From Marinifilum sp. N1E240 (GTDB taxonomy: Bacteria; Bacteroidota; Bacteroidia; Bacteroidales; Marinifilaceae): DNA of 64,000 bases. A program made the translations under genes and the position numbers. The stretch lies in the NCBI RefSeq assembly GCF_009295825.1, contig NZ_WHKF01000006.1:181917-245916 (forward strand). Direction: 5' to 3'. Under the pieces are notes generated by a model, which was given only the letters and a program-made list of their open reading frames with translations, was not told where the DNA came from and made no database searches. Shown piece after piece: positions 37,200-46,161 of the stretch (its first letter is position 1; each line of letters opens with the position of its first letter).

Positions 37200-37895
37200 A
37201 TGGCTATCCCAGTAAAAACAACCTGTTGCAAGGAATGCGTTAGTAAGTCCGCTTGCTTCAAGGAGTTATCGGAAGAGGAGTTAATTCTGATAGACAAAGG
37301 ACGCTTCGAAGTCACCTTTAAAAAGGGTGAAATAGTCTGCAAACAAAGTATGCTAGCATCACATTTGATCTACATTAAGAAAGGATTTGTGAAACTTTAC
37401 ATCGAAGGAGGCAACAATAAGAACATCATTTTAACCATCGAAAAGGATGGTTACATGATCGGATTACAGTCTCTTTTCGGTAATAGTGTTTTTCATTACA
37501 CAGCCGTTGCTTATGAAGATACCACGGTATGTTTGTTCGAAATGCAATCCATCAGTGAAATTATTGAACAAAACTCAGGTTTTGCCTCAAAACTAATTGC
37601 CAGATTGAATGAAAATACGATTCGTGGGTATGGACGTCTTTTCTGCCTTACTCAAAAACAATCCAGCGGTCGTTTGGCTGACATCTTACTTTGCTTATCG
37701 GATAGATTGTATAAAAGTAACAATTTCGAAATGGCACTTTCGAGAAAAGATTTGGCAGAAATTACGGTTATGTCTGTAGAGAGCCTTTCCAGAGTCATCA
37801 AGGAATTCAAAGATGACAAAATCATTAAGCTTGATGGAAGAAAGCTTGAGATAATAGACAGGGAAAGATTGGAACGTATCTGTGAAACAGGATAA
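37200..37895 (+). CDS. Crp/Fnr-family regulator with FNR-type iron-sulfur ligands
   Basis: 231 residues. N-terminal Cys 10, 13 and 19 have the spacing C-x2-C-x5-C of E. coli FNR (20, 23, 29), and Cys 111 lies where FNR has Cys 122, so a [4Fe-4S] oxygen sensor is likely. A cyclic-nucleotide-binding-type beta roll follows. The recognition helix VESLSRVIKEF keeps the Glu, Ser and Arg that FNR uses to read TTGAT half-sites. It is divergent from the sulfur-respiration genes, its probable targets, which fits anaerobic control. Confidence 0.87.
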   Translation: MAIPVKTTCCKECVSKSACFKELSEEELILIDKGRFEVTFKKGEIVCKQSMLASHLIYIKKGFVKLYIEGGNNKNIILTIEKDGYMIGLQSLFGNSVFHYTAVAYEDTTVCLFEMQSISEIIEQNSGFASKLIARLNENTIRGYGRLFCLTQKQSSGRLADILLCLSDRLYKSNNFEMALSRKDLAEITVMSVESLSRVIKEFKDDKIIKLDGRKLEIIDRERLERICETG

Positions 37896-37914
37896 TCATT
37901 GTTTAAAATATAAA

Positions 37915-37944
37915 AAAAGGGATCTCAAAATTGAGATCCCTTTT
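37915..37944. terminator. bidirectional terminator
   Basis: 14-bp stem AAAAGGGATCTCAA (37915-37928) / TTGAGATCCCTTTT (37931-37944) with T-rich flanks, shared by the FNR-type gene and the AraC/TPR gene. Confidence 0.9.
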
Positions 37945-37947
37945 CTT

Positions 37948-39996
37948 TTAAAGTAACTTTTTATCTTTTAGTACTTTCTTCAGTGTATTGTGTCGCTTAT
38001 TAAACTTCTCTTTTAGAATATCCATAAAATTCCTAAACTCTTTTGTTTTATTTATATCATCAAACAAAGGATCATCTTCCAAAAATAGGATTACCCATAT
38101 TGAATATTGATCTTCTTTAGCAAAAAGTGCCAGCTCCTTAAATGCTTGCTCTTGGTCTCCTTCTTGTACTGCACAAACTGCCAGACTTAAATGTTTGTAA
38201 ATTGAAGAATGAGTGTTAGCAAATTCTCTATAGGCATCAAAAAACATTTTGGCTTCTTGAAACTTTCCCACTTTTGCATATACATGAGCAATTTTACAAT
38301 CTTCACCATGATAAATATTCAATTTTCTATCCTCTCTGGCTTTTACAAAAATGCTGTAATATTTATAGGCTTCCTCATAATCTCGCTGAGCGTAACAAAC
38401 TTTTCCTATCTCTTGCAAAATATCCAATCTAGTTTGATCTTTATTCCATGCAGCAATAAGAAGTTTCTTTGTCTGCTTCAAGTTTTTGTTTTTTGCATAT
38501 AATATATAAGCTTTTAAGTATTCGGAATACAGATTATTTGGATTGTGATCTATAGATTTATCTATATACATTTCCGATTCCTCAATAAATCCTGATTGAA
38601 TCAATGCATTACTTACATGTAAGTAAATAAAACTAGCAGTTACAGAATCATTGGAGCCAATGTTTAATTGAATTCCTTTTAATGCATACTCCAAATATTT
38701 CTCAGAATTAGGCATATGGTTTGCATAAAAATCCGAAAGGTAATTTAATACGTAAGCTGAATTAGGATTGTACTCCAGAGCTCTTTCGAAATAAGGTACT
38801 GCCTCTGCATTTTCTCCTTTTGCTAAATACGATAAAGCCTTTGAAATCAAGCTTTGATAATCCTTTGAATCAAATAACATCGCCTTATCTGCATTAGCAA
38901 CAACTTTATCAATATGTTCCTTCTTCGCTTTAAAAATGTCTAAATAGTAATAACCTATAGACTTAAATGCATAAGCACGGGCAAACTGATCATCCAGTTC
39001 AATTGCTTTATCAAGATGAGTAATTGCTTCGAGCAACACCTCTCTTTTTTCTTGTCGCATCAATTCCAATGCTTTTAAAAATTCATCATAAGCTTCTAAA
39101 TTATCAGTAGGTGTTTTATCAATTAATTTCTCCTCTTCAGGAGTTATTATTGCTTCCACACTGTTTGCAATTTTCTTAGCAACCTCTTTCTGTAAATTGA
39201 AAATATCTTTGGCTTGTCGGTCATACTGTTCTGCCCACAAATGCCTATCGTTACTTGCTTTTATCAGCTGAACGTTCAAGAAAATCTGATCCCCAATTTT
39301 CTGTCCACTTCCCTCTACAAAATAACTTACATCCAATTCATCCGCAATTTCAGGAATAGTGAGGTTTGAATTTCGATATTTCTCAACCGAAGTTCGGCTG
39401 ATCACCCTAACATCCTTAATTTTTTGTAGGTGATTTAAAACAGACTCCATTAATCCGTTTACGATATAAACATTTGATGAATCTTTGCTATCATTCTTAA
39501 AAGGTAAAACTGCAATTGATTTATCAACTTCATTATTAAATTGAATTGGATTTAGAATAAAATAGGTAGAGAAAATGCTAAGCAAAACAGCTATTACAAT
39601 TATAACTGGTCGTTTTTGCTTATTTGATTTTTGCGGAGTGCTTTCTTTTTCTTCTAACTCATGCTTGCCTATTTCCCCTGGAGGATACCCATATAATTCT
39701 CTAAAGCATTTTATAAAATAAGAAGTGCTACTAAAACCAACCTGATAAGCCACTTCGGAGACATTAGATTCTCCTGTAATTAAAATTTCTTTAGCATTCT
39801 CGAGTCTTATTTTTCTAATAAATTGACTTACAGAAAGATTACACAGTTTTTTAACTTTTCGTAAGAGATTGGAACGACTCATTCCTATAGCATCAGCCAA
39901 TTCAGAAACACCAAAACTTTCGTTTGATAGGTTTTCTTCAACAATGGATTTCAGCTTTAGTAAAAATTCATTCTCTTCAAATAGATGATTGGTCAT
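37948..39996 (-). CDS. AraC-type HTH / membrane / TolB-FlgO-like / TPR sensor-regulator
   Basis: The ATG at 39996 (MTNHLFEENEFLLKLK) gives 682 residues. Order: AraC/XylS HTH at about 10-105 (FGVSELADAIGMSRSNLLRKVKKL, VSEVAYQVGFSSTSYFIKCFRELYGYPPGE), one membrane helix at about 127-147 (VIIVIAVLLSIFSTYFIL), a domain like the N-terminal part of adenylate-cyclase-associated or FlgO-type proteins (SIAVLPFKNDSKDSSNVYIVNGLMESVLNHLQ), then TPR repeats to the end. The hybrid puts DNA-binding and extracytoplasmic sensing in one chain, as known in Bacteroidota. Target genes unknown; the divergent ankyrin gene is a candidate. Confidence 0.82.
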   Translation of the reverse strand: MTNHLFEENEFLLKLKSIVEENLSNESFGVSELADAIGMSRSNLLRKVKKLCNLSVSQFIRKIRLENAKEILITGESNVSEVAYQVGFSSTSYFIKCFRELYGYPPGEIGKHELEEKESTPQKSNKQKRPVIIVIAVLLSIFSTYFILNPIQFNNEVDKSIAVLPFKNDSKDSSNVYIVNGLMESVLNHLQKIKDVRVISRTSVEKYRNSNLTIPEIADELDVSYFVEGSGQKIGDQIFLNVQLIKASNDRHLWAEQYDRQAKDIFNLQKEVAKKIANSVEAIITPEEEKLIDKTPTDNLEAYDEFLKALELMRQEKREVLLEAITHLDKAIELDDQFARAYAFKSIGYYYLDIFKAKKEHIDKVVANADKAMLFDSKDYQSLISKALSYLAKGENAEAVPYFERALEYNPNSAYVLNYLSDFYANHMPNSEKYLEYALKGIQLNIGSNDSVTASFIYLHVSNALIQSGFIEESEMYIDKSIDHNPNNLYSEYLKAYILYAKNKNLKQTKKLLIAAWNKDQTRLDILQEIGKVCYAQRDYEEAYKYYSIFVKAREDRKLNIYHGEDCKIAHVYAKVGKFQEAKMFFDAYREFANTHSSIYKHLSLAVCAVQEGDQEQAFKELALFAKEDQYSIWVILFLEDDPLFDDINKTKEFRNFMDILKEKFNKRHNTLKKVLKDKKLL

Positions 39997-40253
39997 TATA
40001 ATGGAATAAAAAAACACTTCTTAATTCGCGAAAAAGATACAAATAATATCAACATCATTACTTAAATAATTCTGCCTCTACCAAGCCAGATTCATGGCTA
40101 AAACATTCAACCTGCAACATACTTTATACAAATGCGTCATAATTCACACTGATTCCCAAAAGCTTATAATCTTGGATTAATAAATGATATGACCTGCATC
40201 ACGATTTGCCAGACCTTTACATCAAATAATTGTTGAACTAAAAACCAGTAAAA

Positions 40254-40838
40254 ATGAAAGCACATAGATTATTAGCATTTGGAATGTATGTATTATTTGT
40301 ATTAGCAGTTTATTCTTGTGAAACTAAGAATTCGAAAACAACAAATAAATCGTATACTGCTGAGAAAGTAAAAGCTCCTTCAATGGATATTCATGCAGCC
40401 ACATTCATGGGGAATACAAAATTGGTAAAACAACACATAGCAGCGGGAACTAATTTAAATAGTAAGGAACCAATGGGAGGATCAACTCCATTAATTACAG
40501 CTTGCTTATTTGGAAAAACTGAAGTAGCTCTTGAATTGATAAAAGCAGGAGTAGATTTAAATCTTAAAAATAATGATGGTTCTACAGCACTACACGTTGC
40601 AGCATTCTTTTGCAGAACGGAGATTGTTGAAGCTCTAGTAAAAAATGGAGCTGATCAAATTCTTAAGAACAATGCAGGAGCAACAGCTCTGGAAAGTGTA
40701 TCTGCTCCATTCGCTCAAGTAAAAGGCATTTATGAATTCTTCGGTAAAGAATTGGGACCTCTTGGGTTAAAGTTAAATTACGATAGAATTGAAAAAACAA
40801 GACCAGAAGTTGCTGAATTGTTAAAAAACAACAGCTAA
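40254..40838 (+). CDS. ankyrin-repeat lipoprotein
   Basis: 194 residues. MKAHRLLAFGMYVLFVLAVYSCETK is a lipoprotein signal. Residues about 45-150 contain three ankyrin repeats (DIHAATFMGNTKLVKQHIAAGTNLN, STPLITACLFGKTEVALELIKAGVDLN, STALHVAAFFCRTEIVEALVKNGAD). It probably binds another protein at a membrane surface. Next gene starts 40 bases downstream, so the two are likely co-transcribed. Confidence 0.8.
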   Translation: MKAHRLLAFGMYVLFVLAVYSCETKNSKTTNKSYTAEKVKAPSMDIHAATFMGNTKLVKQHIAAGTNLNSKEPMGGSTPLITACLFGKTEVALELIKAGVDLNLKNNDGSTALHVAAFFCRTEIVEALVKNGADQILKNNAGATALESVSAPFAQVKGIYEFFGKELGPLGLKLNYDRIEKTRPEVAELLKNNS

Positions 40839-40878
40839 ATAGGAAGTAATAAATTTTAATGTCTTAGAAATACAAATC

Positions 40879-41964
40879 ATGACAACAACAGAAAGAAGAT
40901 ACGATATAGATTGGCTGAGAGTGATTACAATTGGGTTGTTATTAATATATCATATAGCCATTGTATTTCAGCCTTGGGGCGTGCTTATTGGCTTTATTCA
41001 AAGTGATACTTCTATGGAAAGCATTTGGATTCCAATGTCTGCATTAAACATTTGGAGAATACCTCTACTCTTTTTTGTTTCCGGAATGGGCGTTTGTTTT
41101 GCCATGCGTAAAAGAAATTCAAAACAGTTATTGCTGGAAAGAAGCAAAAGAATCTTACTTCCCTTTCTATTTGGAATGATTTGTATTGTCCCTTTACATT
41201 TTTTGATTTGGAAAACTTATTACAATCAAGATCTGAACTATCAAATCAACCCAAGTCATTTGTGGTTTTTAGGAAACATCTTCATGTATGTATTACTACT
41301 ACTTCCTATATTCCAACTCATTAATAAGTACAATGGGAAAATTCAGGTTTGGCTAAAAAATCTTTTCAAAACTCCTTTGGGATTATTAGTAATTCTGATT
41401 CCGTTCATCTTAGAATCAATTATCATCAATCCTGATCCTTTTGAAATGTATGCCATGACATTACATGGATTTTTATTGGGATTTTTAGCCTTTTTCTTTG
41501 GTTTTTGCTTTATACTGGCAGGAAACACACTTCGGAATACATTAATAAAATGGAGGTGGCCATTTCTAATCACTGCTATAGGTTTATATGGAATTCGCCT
41601 AATTACATTTCAGTTAAAATCACCTAATTATTTAATGTCAATAGAATCGAATATCTGGATTTTTGCAGTTTTTGGATTCGCGTTCCAATATCTTAATAAG
41701 CCGGGAAAAGTATTGACTTACTTAAGCGAAGCTGCCTACCCAATTTATATCCTTCATATGCTATGGTTATATGCAGCCTCTTATATAATTCTACCTATGC
41801 AAATGCCAGTTATTATCAAGTTCATAACTATTAACCTGCTAACATTTATTGGATGTTTTGCGATGTATGAATTTGTTATCAAACGCAGTATTATTTTACG
41901 CCCACTATTTGGATTAAAAATAAGTATGAAATCCAAACCTAAGGTAGAACTTAAAATTTCCTAA
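40879..41964 (+). CDS. acyltransferase-3 family membrane protein
   Basis: 361 residues with about ten membrane helices. Opening RRYDIDWLRVITIGLLLIYHIAIVF holds the family Arg and His, RIPLLFFVSGMGVCFAMRKRN is the usual second-loop motif, and PAYPIYILHMLWLYA-like AAYPIYILHMLW is near the end. Such proteins move acyl groups onto sugars or other molecules at the membrane. The acceptor is unknown. Follows the ankyrin gene. Confidence 0.87.
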   Translation: MTTTERRYDIDWLRVITIGLLLIYHIAIVFQPWGVLIGFIQSDTSMESIWIPMSALNIWRIPLLFFVSGMGVCFAMRKRNSKQLLLERSKRILLPFLFGMICIVPLHFLIWKTYYNQDLNYQINPSHLWFLGNIFMYVLLLLPIFQLINKYNGKIQVWLKNLFKTPLGLLVILIPFILESIIINPDPFEMYAMTLHGFLLGFLAFFFGFCFILAGNTLRNTLIKWRWPFLITAIGLYGIRLITFQLKSPNYLMSIESNIWIFAVFGFAFQYLNKPGKVLTYLSEAAYPIYILHMLWLYAASYIILPMQMPVIIKFITINLLTFIGCFAMYEFVIKRSIILRPLFGLKISMKSKPKVELKIS

Positions 41965-41970
41965 AATCAA

Positions 41971-42008
41971 AACCCCGCTACTTTGAATACGATTCAATTA
42001 GCGGGGTT
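41971..42008. terminator. bidirectional terminator
   Basis: AACCCCGCTA (41971-41980) / TAGCGGGGTT (41999-42008), perfect 10-bp stem, serving the acyltransferase gene and the convergent secreted-protein gene. Confidence 0.85.
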
Positions 42009-42029
42009 TATCTACACCAAGCGCTTACA

Positions 42030-43007
42030 CTACAAACGTCCCAAATCTTGAAGTTGTTGGTATAAATCTTTCATTTTTGTTAATTCTGTAATCAATTTAT
42101 TATCACCTGCCTTTTTTAAATAAACTTCTGATTTTTCAAAGTTTCCCGTAATCATGTATAATATACCAGAATTTTTGGCAGCCATAAGAACAGCTCGTTT
42201 ATCCGCAGCATTGTCTGCTACTTCTGCAAACAAATCTGCAGCTACGGCATAATTCTCTTTTTTAGTTAGTTTATAAGCTTCCTTCTGCGTTTTAGAAAGC
42301 GCCTTGTCCTTCACCTTTTTAACTTTCTTTACATCATACTCTTTTGTCATCAATTTAGGAGTCAACTCTGCCTTAATCGATTTTAAATAGTCAGAAATAC
42401 AATTCATCGTCAATTCTCCATCGGGAATTTCTCCTTCAAAATCTCCATCTTTGGTCAATTTTGGCGCACCTAAATATTCTTTCGAATAATGATAAGTCAT
42501 ATTCATTTTAGAATACACCTTAAGCGCAACACCCGATTTGTTTGTAAACTGTAAATCTACAGAAGCGTCAGCATCTTTATTTCTTGAGTATTTCTTTACC
42601 ATATAAGGCAATTTATGCGTAGCAGTATAATATTTCCCTTTCATACCACTCTCATCACTTTTAGTTAAGCTAGAGCGAATGGTTCCCGAAATAACCAAAT
42701 CGGCTTCTCCCTCACTATTTACCAACTGATACAATTGCGTACTCATCCATGGCAATGTAATTGCATATCCTTTTTGAGCTCCCAATTGAGCATCTTTAAT
42801 GTTCTTTTTAATCAACTCAGTTACTGTTCCTCCAGTCCTTACATTCCAAGGTTCCGAATCTTCAACTGTAATATTTTTTACAAATACTGTTTTAACACCA
42901 TCAAATACATGTGAAGGCATTTTCATGGTATAGGTTTTGATTTTCTCTGCATTACTAACTGTAGTTGCAACAACTAATAATGTTAACAGTACGAATATCT
43001 TTCTCAT
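42030..43007 (-). CDS. secreted protein, last gene of an unknown three-gene unit
   Basis: 325 residues with a signal peptide (MRKIFVLLTLLVVATTVSNA). The first 220 residues are beta-rich and start FDGVKTVFVKNITVEDSEPWNVRTGGTVTELI, similar in style to periplasmic DUF6340/TolB-N-like folds (not certain). The last 90 residues are helical and TPR-like (KENYAVAADLFAEVADNAADKRAVLMAAKNSGILYMITGNFEKSEVYLKKAG). It lies 31 bases after the next gene upstream. Function unknown. Confidence 0.65.
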   Translation of the reverse strand: MRKIFVLLTLLVVATTVSNAEKIKTYTMKMPSHVFDGVKTVFVKNITVEDSEPWNVRTGGTVTELIKKNIKDAQLGAQKGYAITLPWMSTQLYQLVNSEGEADLVISGTIRSSLTKSDESGMKGKYYTATHKLPYMVKKYSRNKDADASVDLQFTNKSGVALKVYSKMNMTYHYSKEYLGAPKLTKDGDFEGEIPDGELTMNCISDYLKSIKAELTPKLMTKEYDVKKVKKVKDKALSKTQKEAYKLTKKENYAVAADLFAEVADNAADKRAVLMAAKNSGILYMITGNFEKSEVYLKKAGDNKLITELTKMKDLYQQLQDLGRL

Positions 43008-43038
43008 AATTCTATCTTAATTGTATTTTAACATGTAC

Positions 43039-43644
43039 TTATTGAACTCTAAATAACTTCCACATCGATTGATCACCTTCTGGTTTACTTTTAAAAGTGA
43101 TTCTTTTACCATCAGGTGTATCAACAAGAGTTAGATATTTAATGTCAGTTAAAGTATAATGATCCAGGGCTTTTGCATCATCAAAATGCGGCTCTTTTTT
43201 TCCATCGTAAAAACGAACATGCTCTCCGTCTTCACAAATTTCAACAAACATCAAACTAGCATTTGGCAAGTCTAAATCAGCAGCAATTCTAAGTTTTAAG
43301 AAGCTATCTTTATCAATAACCAAACCACTCGATCCTCGCAAAACCTTTTTAGTTAAGAGAACCTTTTTAGCCAAATTATCCTTCGATTTATAGATGTAAA
43401 TTTGTTTCTGTAAACTCTTGTCCTCAGCAGGCACCTCTTTTAGCTTAAAAACAGCGGCTGATTGTTCATCTCCAACCGTAAAAAGAAGATTTAAAATGTC
43501 ATATTTCACCAAACCTTCTTCCGATTTGCATTTAATATTGAAATAGGGTTCCCCTAACATTCGTCCACTTTTATTCGTACTTATTTGTGCGTTAATTGCA
43601 TTTCCGCATAGTAAGATTAAAATTCCTACAAGTAATTTTTTCAT
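43039..43644 (-). CDS. secreted protein of unknown function
   Basis: 201 residues with a signal peptide (MKKLLVGILILLCGNAINAQ). The mature part is beta-rich with regular short strands (FNIKCKSEEGLVKYDILNLLFTVGDEQSAAVFKLKEV, LMFVEICEDGEHVRFYDGK). No family recognised. Middle gene between the coiled-coil lipoprotein and the TPR-ended protein on the same strand. Confidence 0.6.
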   Translation of the reverse strand: MKKLLVGILILLCGNAINAQISTNKSGRMLGEPYFNIKCKSEEGLVKYDILNLLFTVGDEQSAAVFKLKEVPAEDKSLQKQIYIYKSKDNLAKKVLLTKKVLRGSSGLVIDKDSFLKLRIAADLDLPNASLMFVEICEDGEHVRFYDGKKEPHFDDAKALDHYTLTDIKYLTLVDTPDGKRITFKSKPEGDQSMWKLFRVQ

Positions 43645-43772
43645 GTGTCTTTATTTATTTAATTGATATTTTCTAGATTTTTCTCTTCTAATGCCCCCGG
43701 AAAATATGAGCCACACTCCCCGGGGACCAACTTGGTTTTAGTTGTGAATAGAAAACATATGTATCTTTTGAC

Positions 43773-45848
43773 TTAATTGTTTGTAGCAGGCTCAATGCGT
43801 TTTCCGCATCCAGTAGTCTCTACAATTTTATTTACATTCTTAGTTATAACGTGCTCAAAAGAAGTGTACTTTTGGTAAGATTCTTTGATTTTTGCAGTTT
43901 CATTCTTGATGTTATTGTACTCATTTTTTACAACATCCAGCTTCCCTTTCAACTCATCAACTCCCGGAATCTTAGGAAGACTGATTTTCAACTTCTTCAT
44001 TATTGGTTCTGCAGCCTTCATTCCAATTTCTGCAATTTTTCCAGCTATATAACCACCAGCAGTAAGTGCTTTATGAAGAGACATTTTTGTCAATTTAAAA
44101 TCAAACTCTTTTTTTAAAACCTTATCCATTTGACCAGTTACCTTACTCACTTTATCAAGAGTAGGCTTAATTTTTTTCATCCCTTTCTTTACCTTCTGAG
44201 CAGGCGAATGAAGTACAGCTAAAGCTTTTGCTCCTTTTTCAAAACTTGTTAAGCTGTTGTTTAAATTTCTCATTTGATTCGAAGTACCTTTTAATCCCTT
44301 ATTTATTTCTTTTATAGCACCTTCCACCTTCTTAAAATCACTTTCTAATTTTAATGTTTTAATACAGTCATCAATTCCTTTAACAGTAGCTTCACTCTTC
44401 TCCAATACAATTTTCGTGGTTGCCACCATACCTTTTATCGCATCAACAGTATTTTTAACTTGTCCCACCGCCGATTTAGTTGGTGTAATAAAAGGACGAT
44501 CAATTGCATTAAACTTTTCAACTAAACCACCAACTGGCTTTTGTGCTATGGATAATGATTTAGAAGTAAAACCACTTACCGTACCTACAACAGGAATTGC
44601 ATTTAATGCTTTTAAGGTACTTCCAACATTTTTCATTTTGGTATTTAAACTTTTGGTCTGACTCGAAATGTAAGTCACCACCTCCATTACCTCGTAACCT
44701 TTATCTACCGATGCTGAAATGGTTCCAATACGATTGGTTAAAGCTGTGTATTGTTTTCGTGTTTCAGCCAGGTTCTTTTTTAAAGTGATCAATTCACTTC
44801 CAACATTCAAAGAGTAAATACGATACATGGAATCTTTATAATCAGGAATCCATTTTTGGGCACTTCTGTAGAAGGCAATAATTTTATCCTTTTCCTTTTT
44901 AGAAGATTTCTCCAACTTTATAGCAGAAGCATAATAAAATTCAGCAATTTTTTCTTTTGCTTTATCAATAGATTTTCTGGCATCATTATGGTTGGCGTTC
45001 CATTTTACAGCTAATTTAAACTGATCAACAGATTGTATATTCTTATTCACATCCTTTGATGTCAACAATTCCGAACCCTTCTTGTAGTACAATTCCGCAA
45101 TTTTTTTTGCCACCTTATCTTTTGCATTAATTGCCTGAGCTAAGGAAGGTGTAAATTTAAGAGCATATCCCCAGGCTTCATGAGCTAAAACAAGAGTTGC
45201 GATATCCGAAGAGGTCTGATTTGAACTTGCGAACTCGGTATAATAAGTGCTTATCTTTTTAGCCGTTTCAATTCTAATATCCGAAGAACAATATTTACTG
45301 TAAGCTTTTCTCAACTTTTCATAGGAATCCTTAATTAATGAACGATCGATATCCTCTTTCCCTTTTTTCATTATTAAATTAAAGGCATATTCAACCGAAG
45401 CTTTCGATTGCACTGAGTAATCGACAAATTCGGTTGTCCACTCCCATTTTCCTTTCGGGTCGACAAATGGCAACTCAACCTGCTTAAGCTTTCCATAAAC
45501 CGTCTCTAATAAATTATAGGTTTCTACCCTTTTTTCTGCCACTGCAATTGATTCTGTATTTTCAGAATTACCTATATAGGATTTCGTTTTGGCAAGCGTT
45601 GTATTAAAATTCGTATACATGAATTTCTTGAATGCCTTAACATCAGGATCGATAATTATTGCATTAAAAGCATGGTCGAGACCTTTAAGTGCATTTCCTT
45701 TGTTCATTTCTTCATTTGCAAGGTTAAACTCACTTCTTCCTTTCGAAAACAAGCTAGAAGTAACACCACAACTGGTAATAAAAATTGATACTGCAAGAAT
45801 GCAAGCACCTACAAAAAATAGTTTTTTGAGTGTAAAATTCTTCATCAA
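43773..45848 (-). CDS. large coiled-coil lipoprotein of unknown function
   Basis: 691 residues. Lipoprotein signal (ACILAVSIFITSCG, lipid Cys at 27). N-terminal half: TPR-like helical repeats (FNLANEEMNKGNALKGLDHAFNAIIIDPD, AHEAWGYALKFTPSLAQAINAKDKVAKKIAELYYKKG). Middle: a Gly/Ala/Val-rich stretch (LKALNAIPVVGTVSGFTSKSL). C-terminal 300 residues: Lys-rich coiled coil. The mix of lipid anchor, TPR and long coiled coil suggests a cell-envelope scaffold, but no family is recognised. First gene of the unit, divergent from the TPR-LuxR regulator. Confidence 0.65.
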   Translation of the reverse strand: MMKNFTLKKLFFVGACILAVSIFITSCGVTSSLFSKGRSEFNLANEEMNKGNALKGLDHAFNAIIIDPDVKAFKKFMYTNFNTTLAKTKSYIGNSENTESIAVAEKRVETYNLLETVYGKLKQVELPFVDPKGKWEWTTEFVDYSVQSKASVEYAFNLIMKKGKEDIDRSLIKDSYEKLRKAYSKYCSSDIRIETAKKISTYYTEFASSNQTSSDIATLVLAHEAWGYALKFTPSLAQAINAKDKVAKKIAELYYKKGSELLTSKDVNKNIQSVDQFKLAVKWNANHNDARKSIDKAKEKIAEFYYASAIKLEKSSKKEKDKIIAFYRSAQKWIPDYKDSMYRIYSLNVGSELITLKKNLAETRKQYTALTNRIGTISASVDKGYEVMEVVTYISSQTKSLNTKMKNVGSTLKALNAIPVVGTVSGFTSKSLSIAQKPVGGLVEKFNAIDRPFITPTKSAVGQVKNTVDAIKGMVATTKIVLEKSEATVKGIDDCIKTLKLESDFKKVEGAIKEINKGLKGTSNQMRNLNNSLTSFEKGAKALAVLHSPAQKVKKGMKKIKPTLDKVSKVTGQMDKVLKKEFDFKLTKMSLHKALTAGGYIAGKIAEIGMKAAEPIMKKLKISLPKIPGVDELKGKLDVVKNEYNNIKNETAKIKESYQKYTSFEHVITKNVNKIVETTGCGKRIEPATNN

Positions 45849-46161
45849 GTAATGATATTTAATTAAGATTTGGGTTTAGTTAAATAGATACCAAAACATC
45901 AATTGAATAATTTCATTGATCTACGAATTTGATCTGTTAATCACAATTAATTTTTATGTATCTATTAGGCTTGGCAAATATGTAAACTTCCTATCAGTGA
46001 GTAAAAAAACAGCAATAGACAAAGTAATAGACATAAGAAGCCCTCCATCATTAAGCACACTTAGTCAGACAATTAACTCTTGCGAGGCAAAAACTCTTAC
46101 TTTTGTTGGTATATCATATTTTATATATTTTTGATATCATCTTAACAATATTATTTATTAT
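45849..46161 (+). promoter_or_regulatory. divergent intergenic region
   Basis: 313 AT-rich bases with no gene, between the coiled-coil lipoprotein and the TPR-LuxR gene. It contains the inverted repeat ATCAAT (45898-45903) / ATTGAT (45915-45920). No clear TAnnTTTG promoter seen on the plus strand. Confidence 0.3.
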
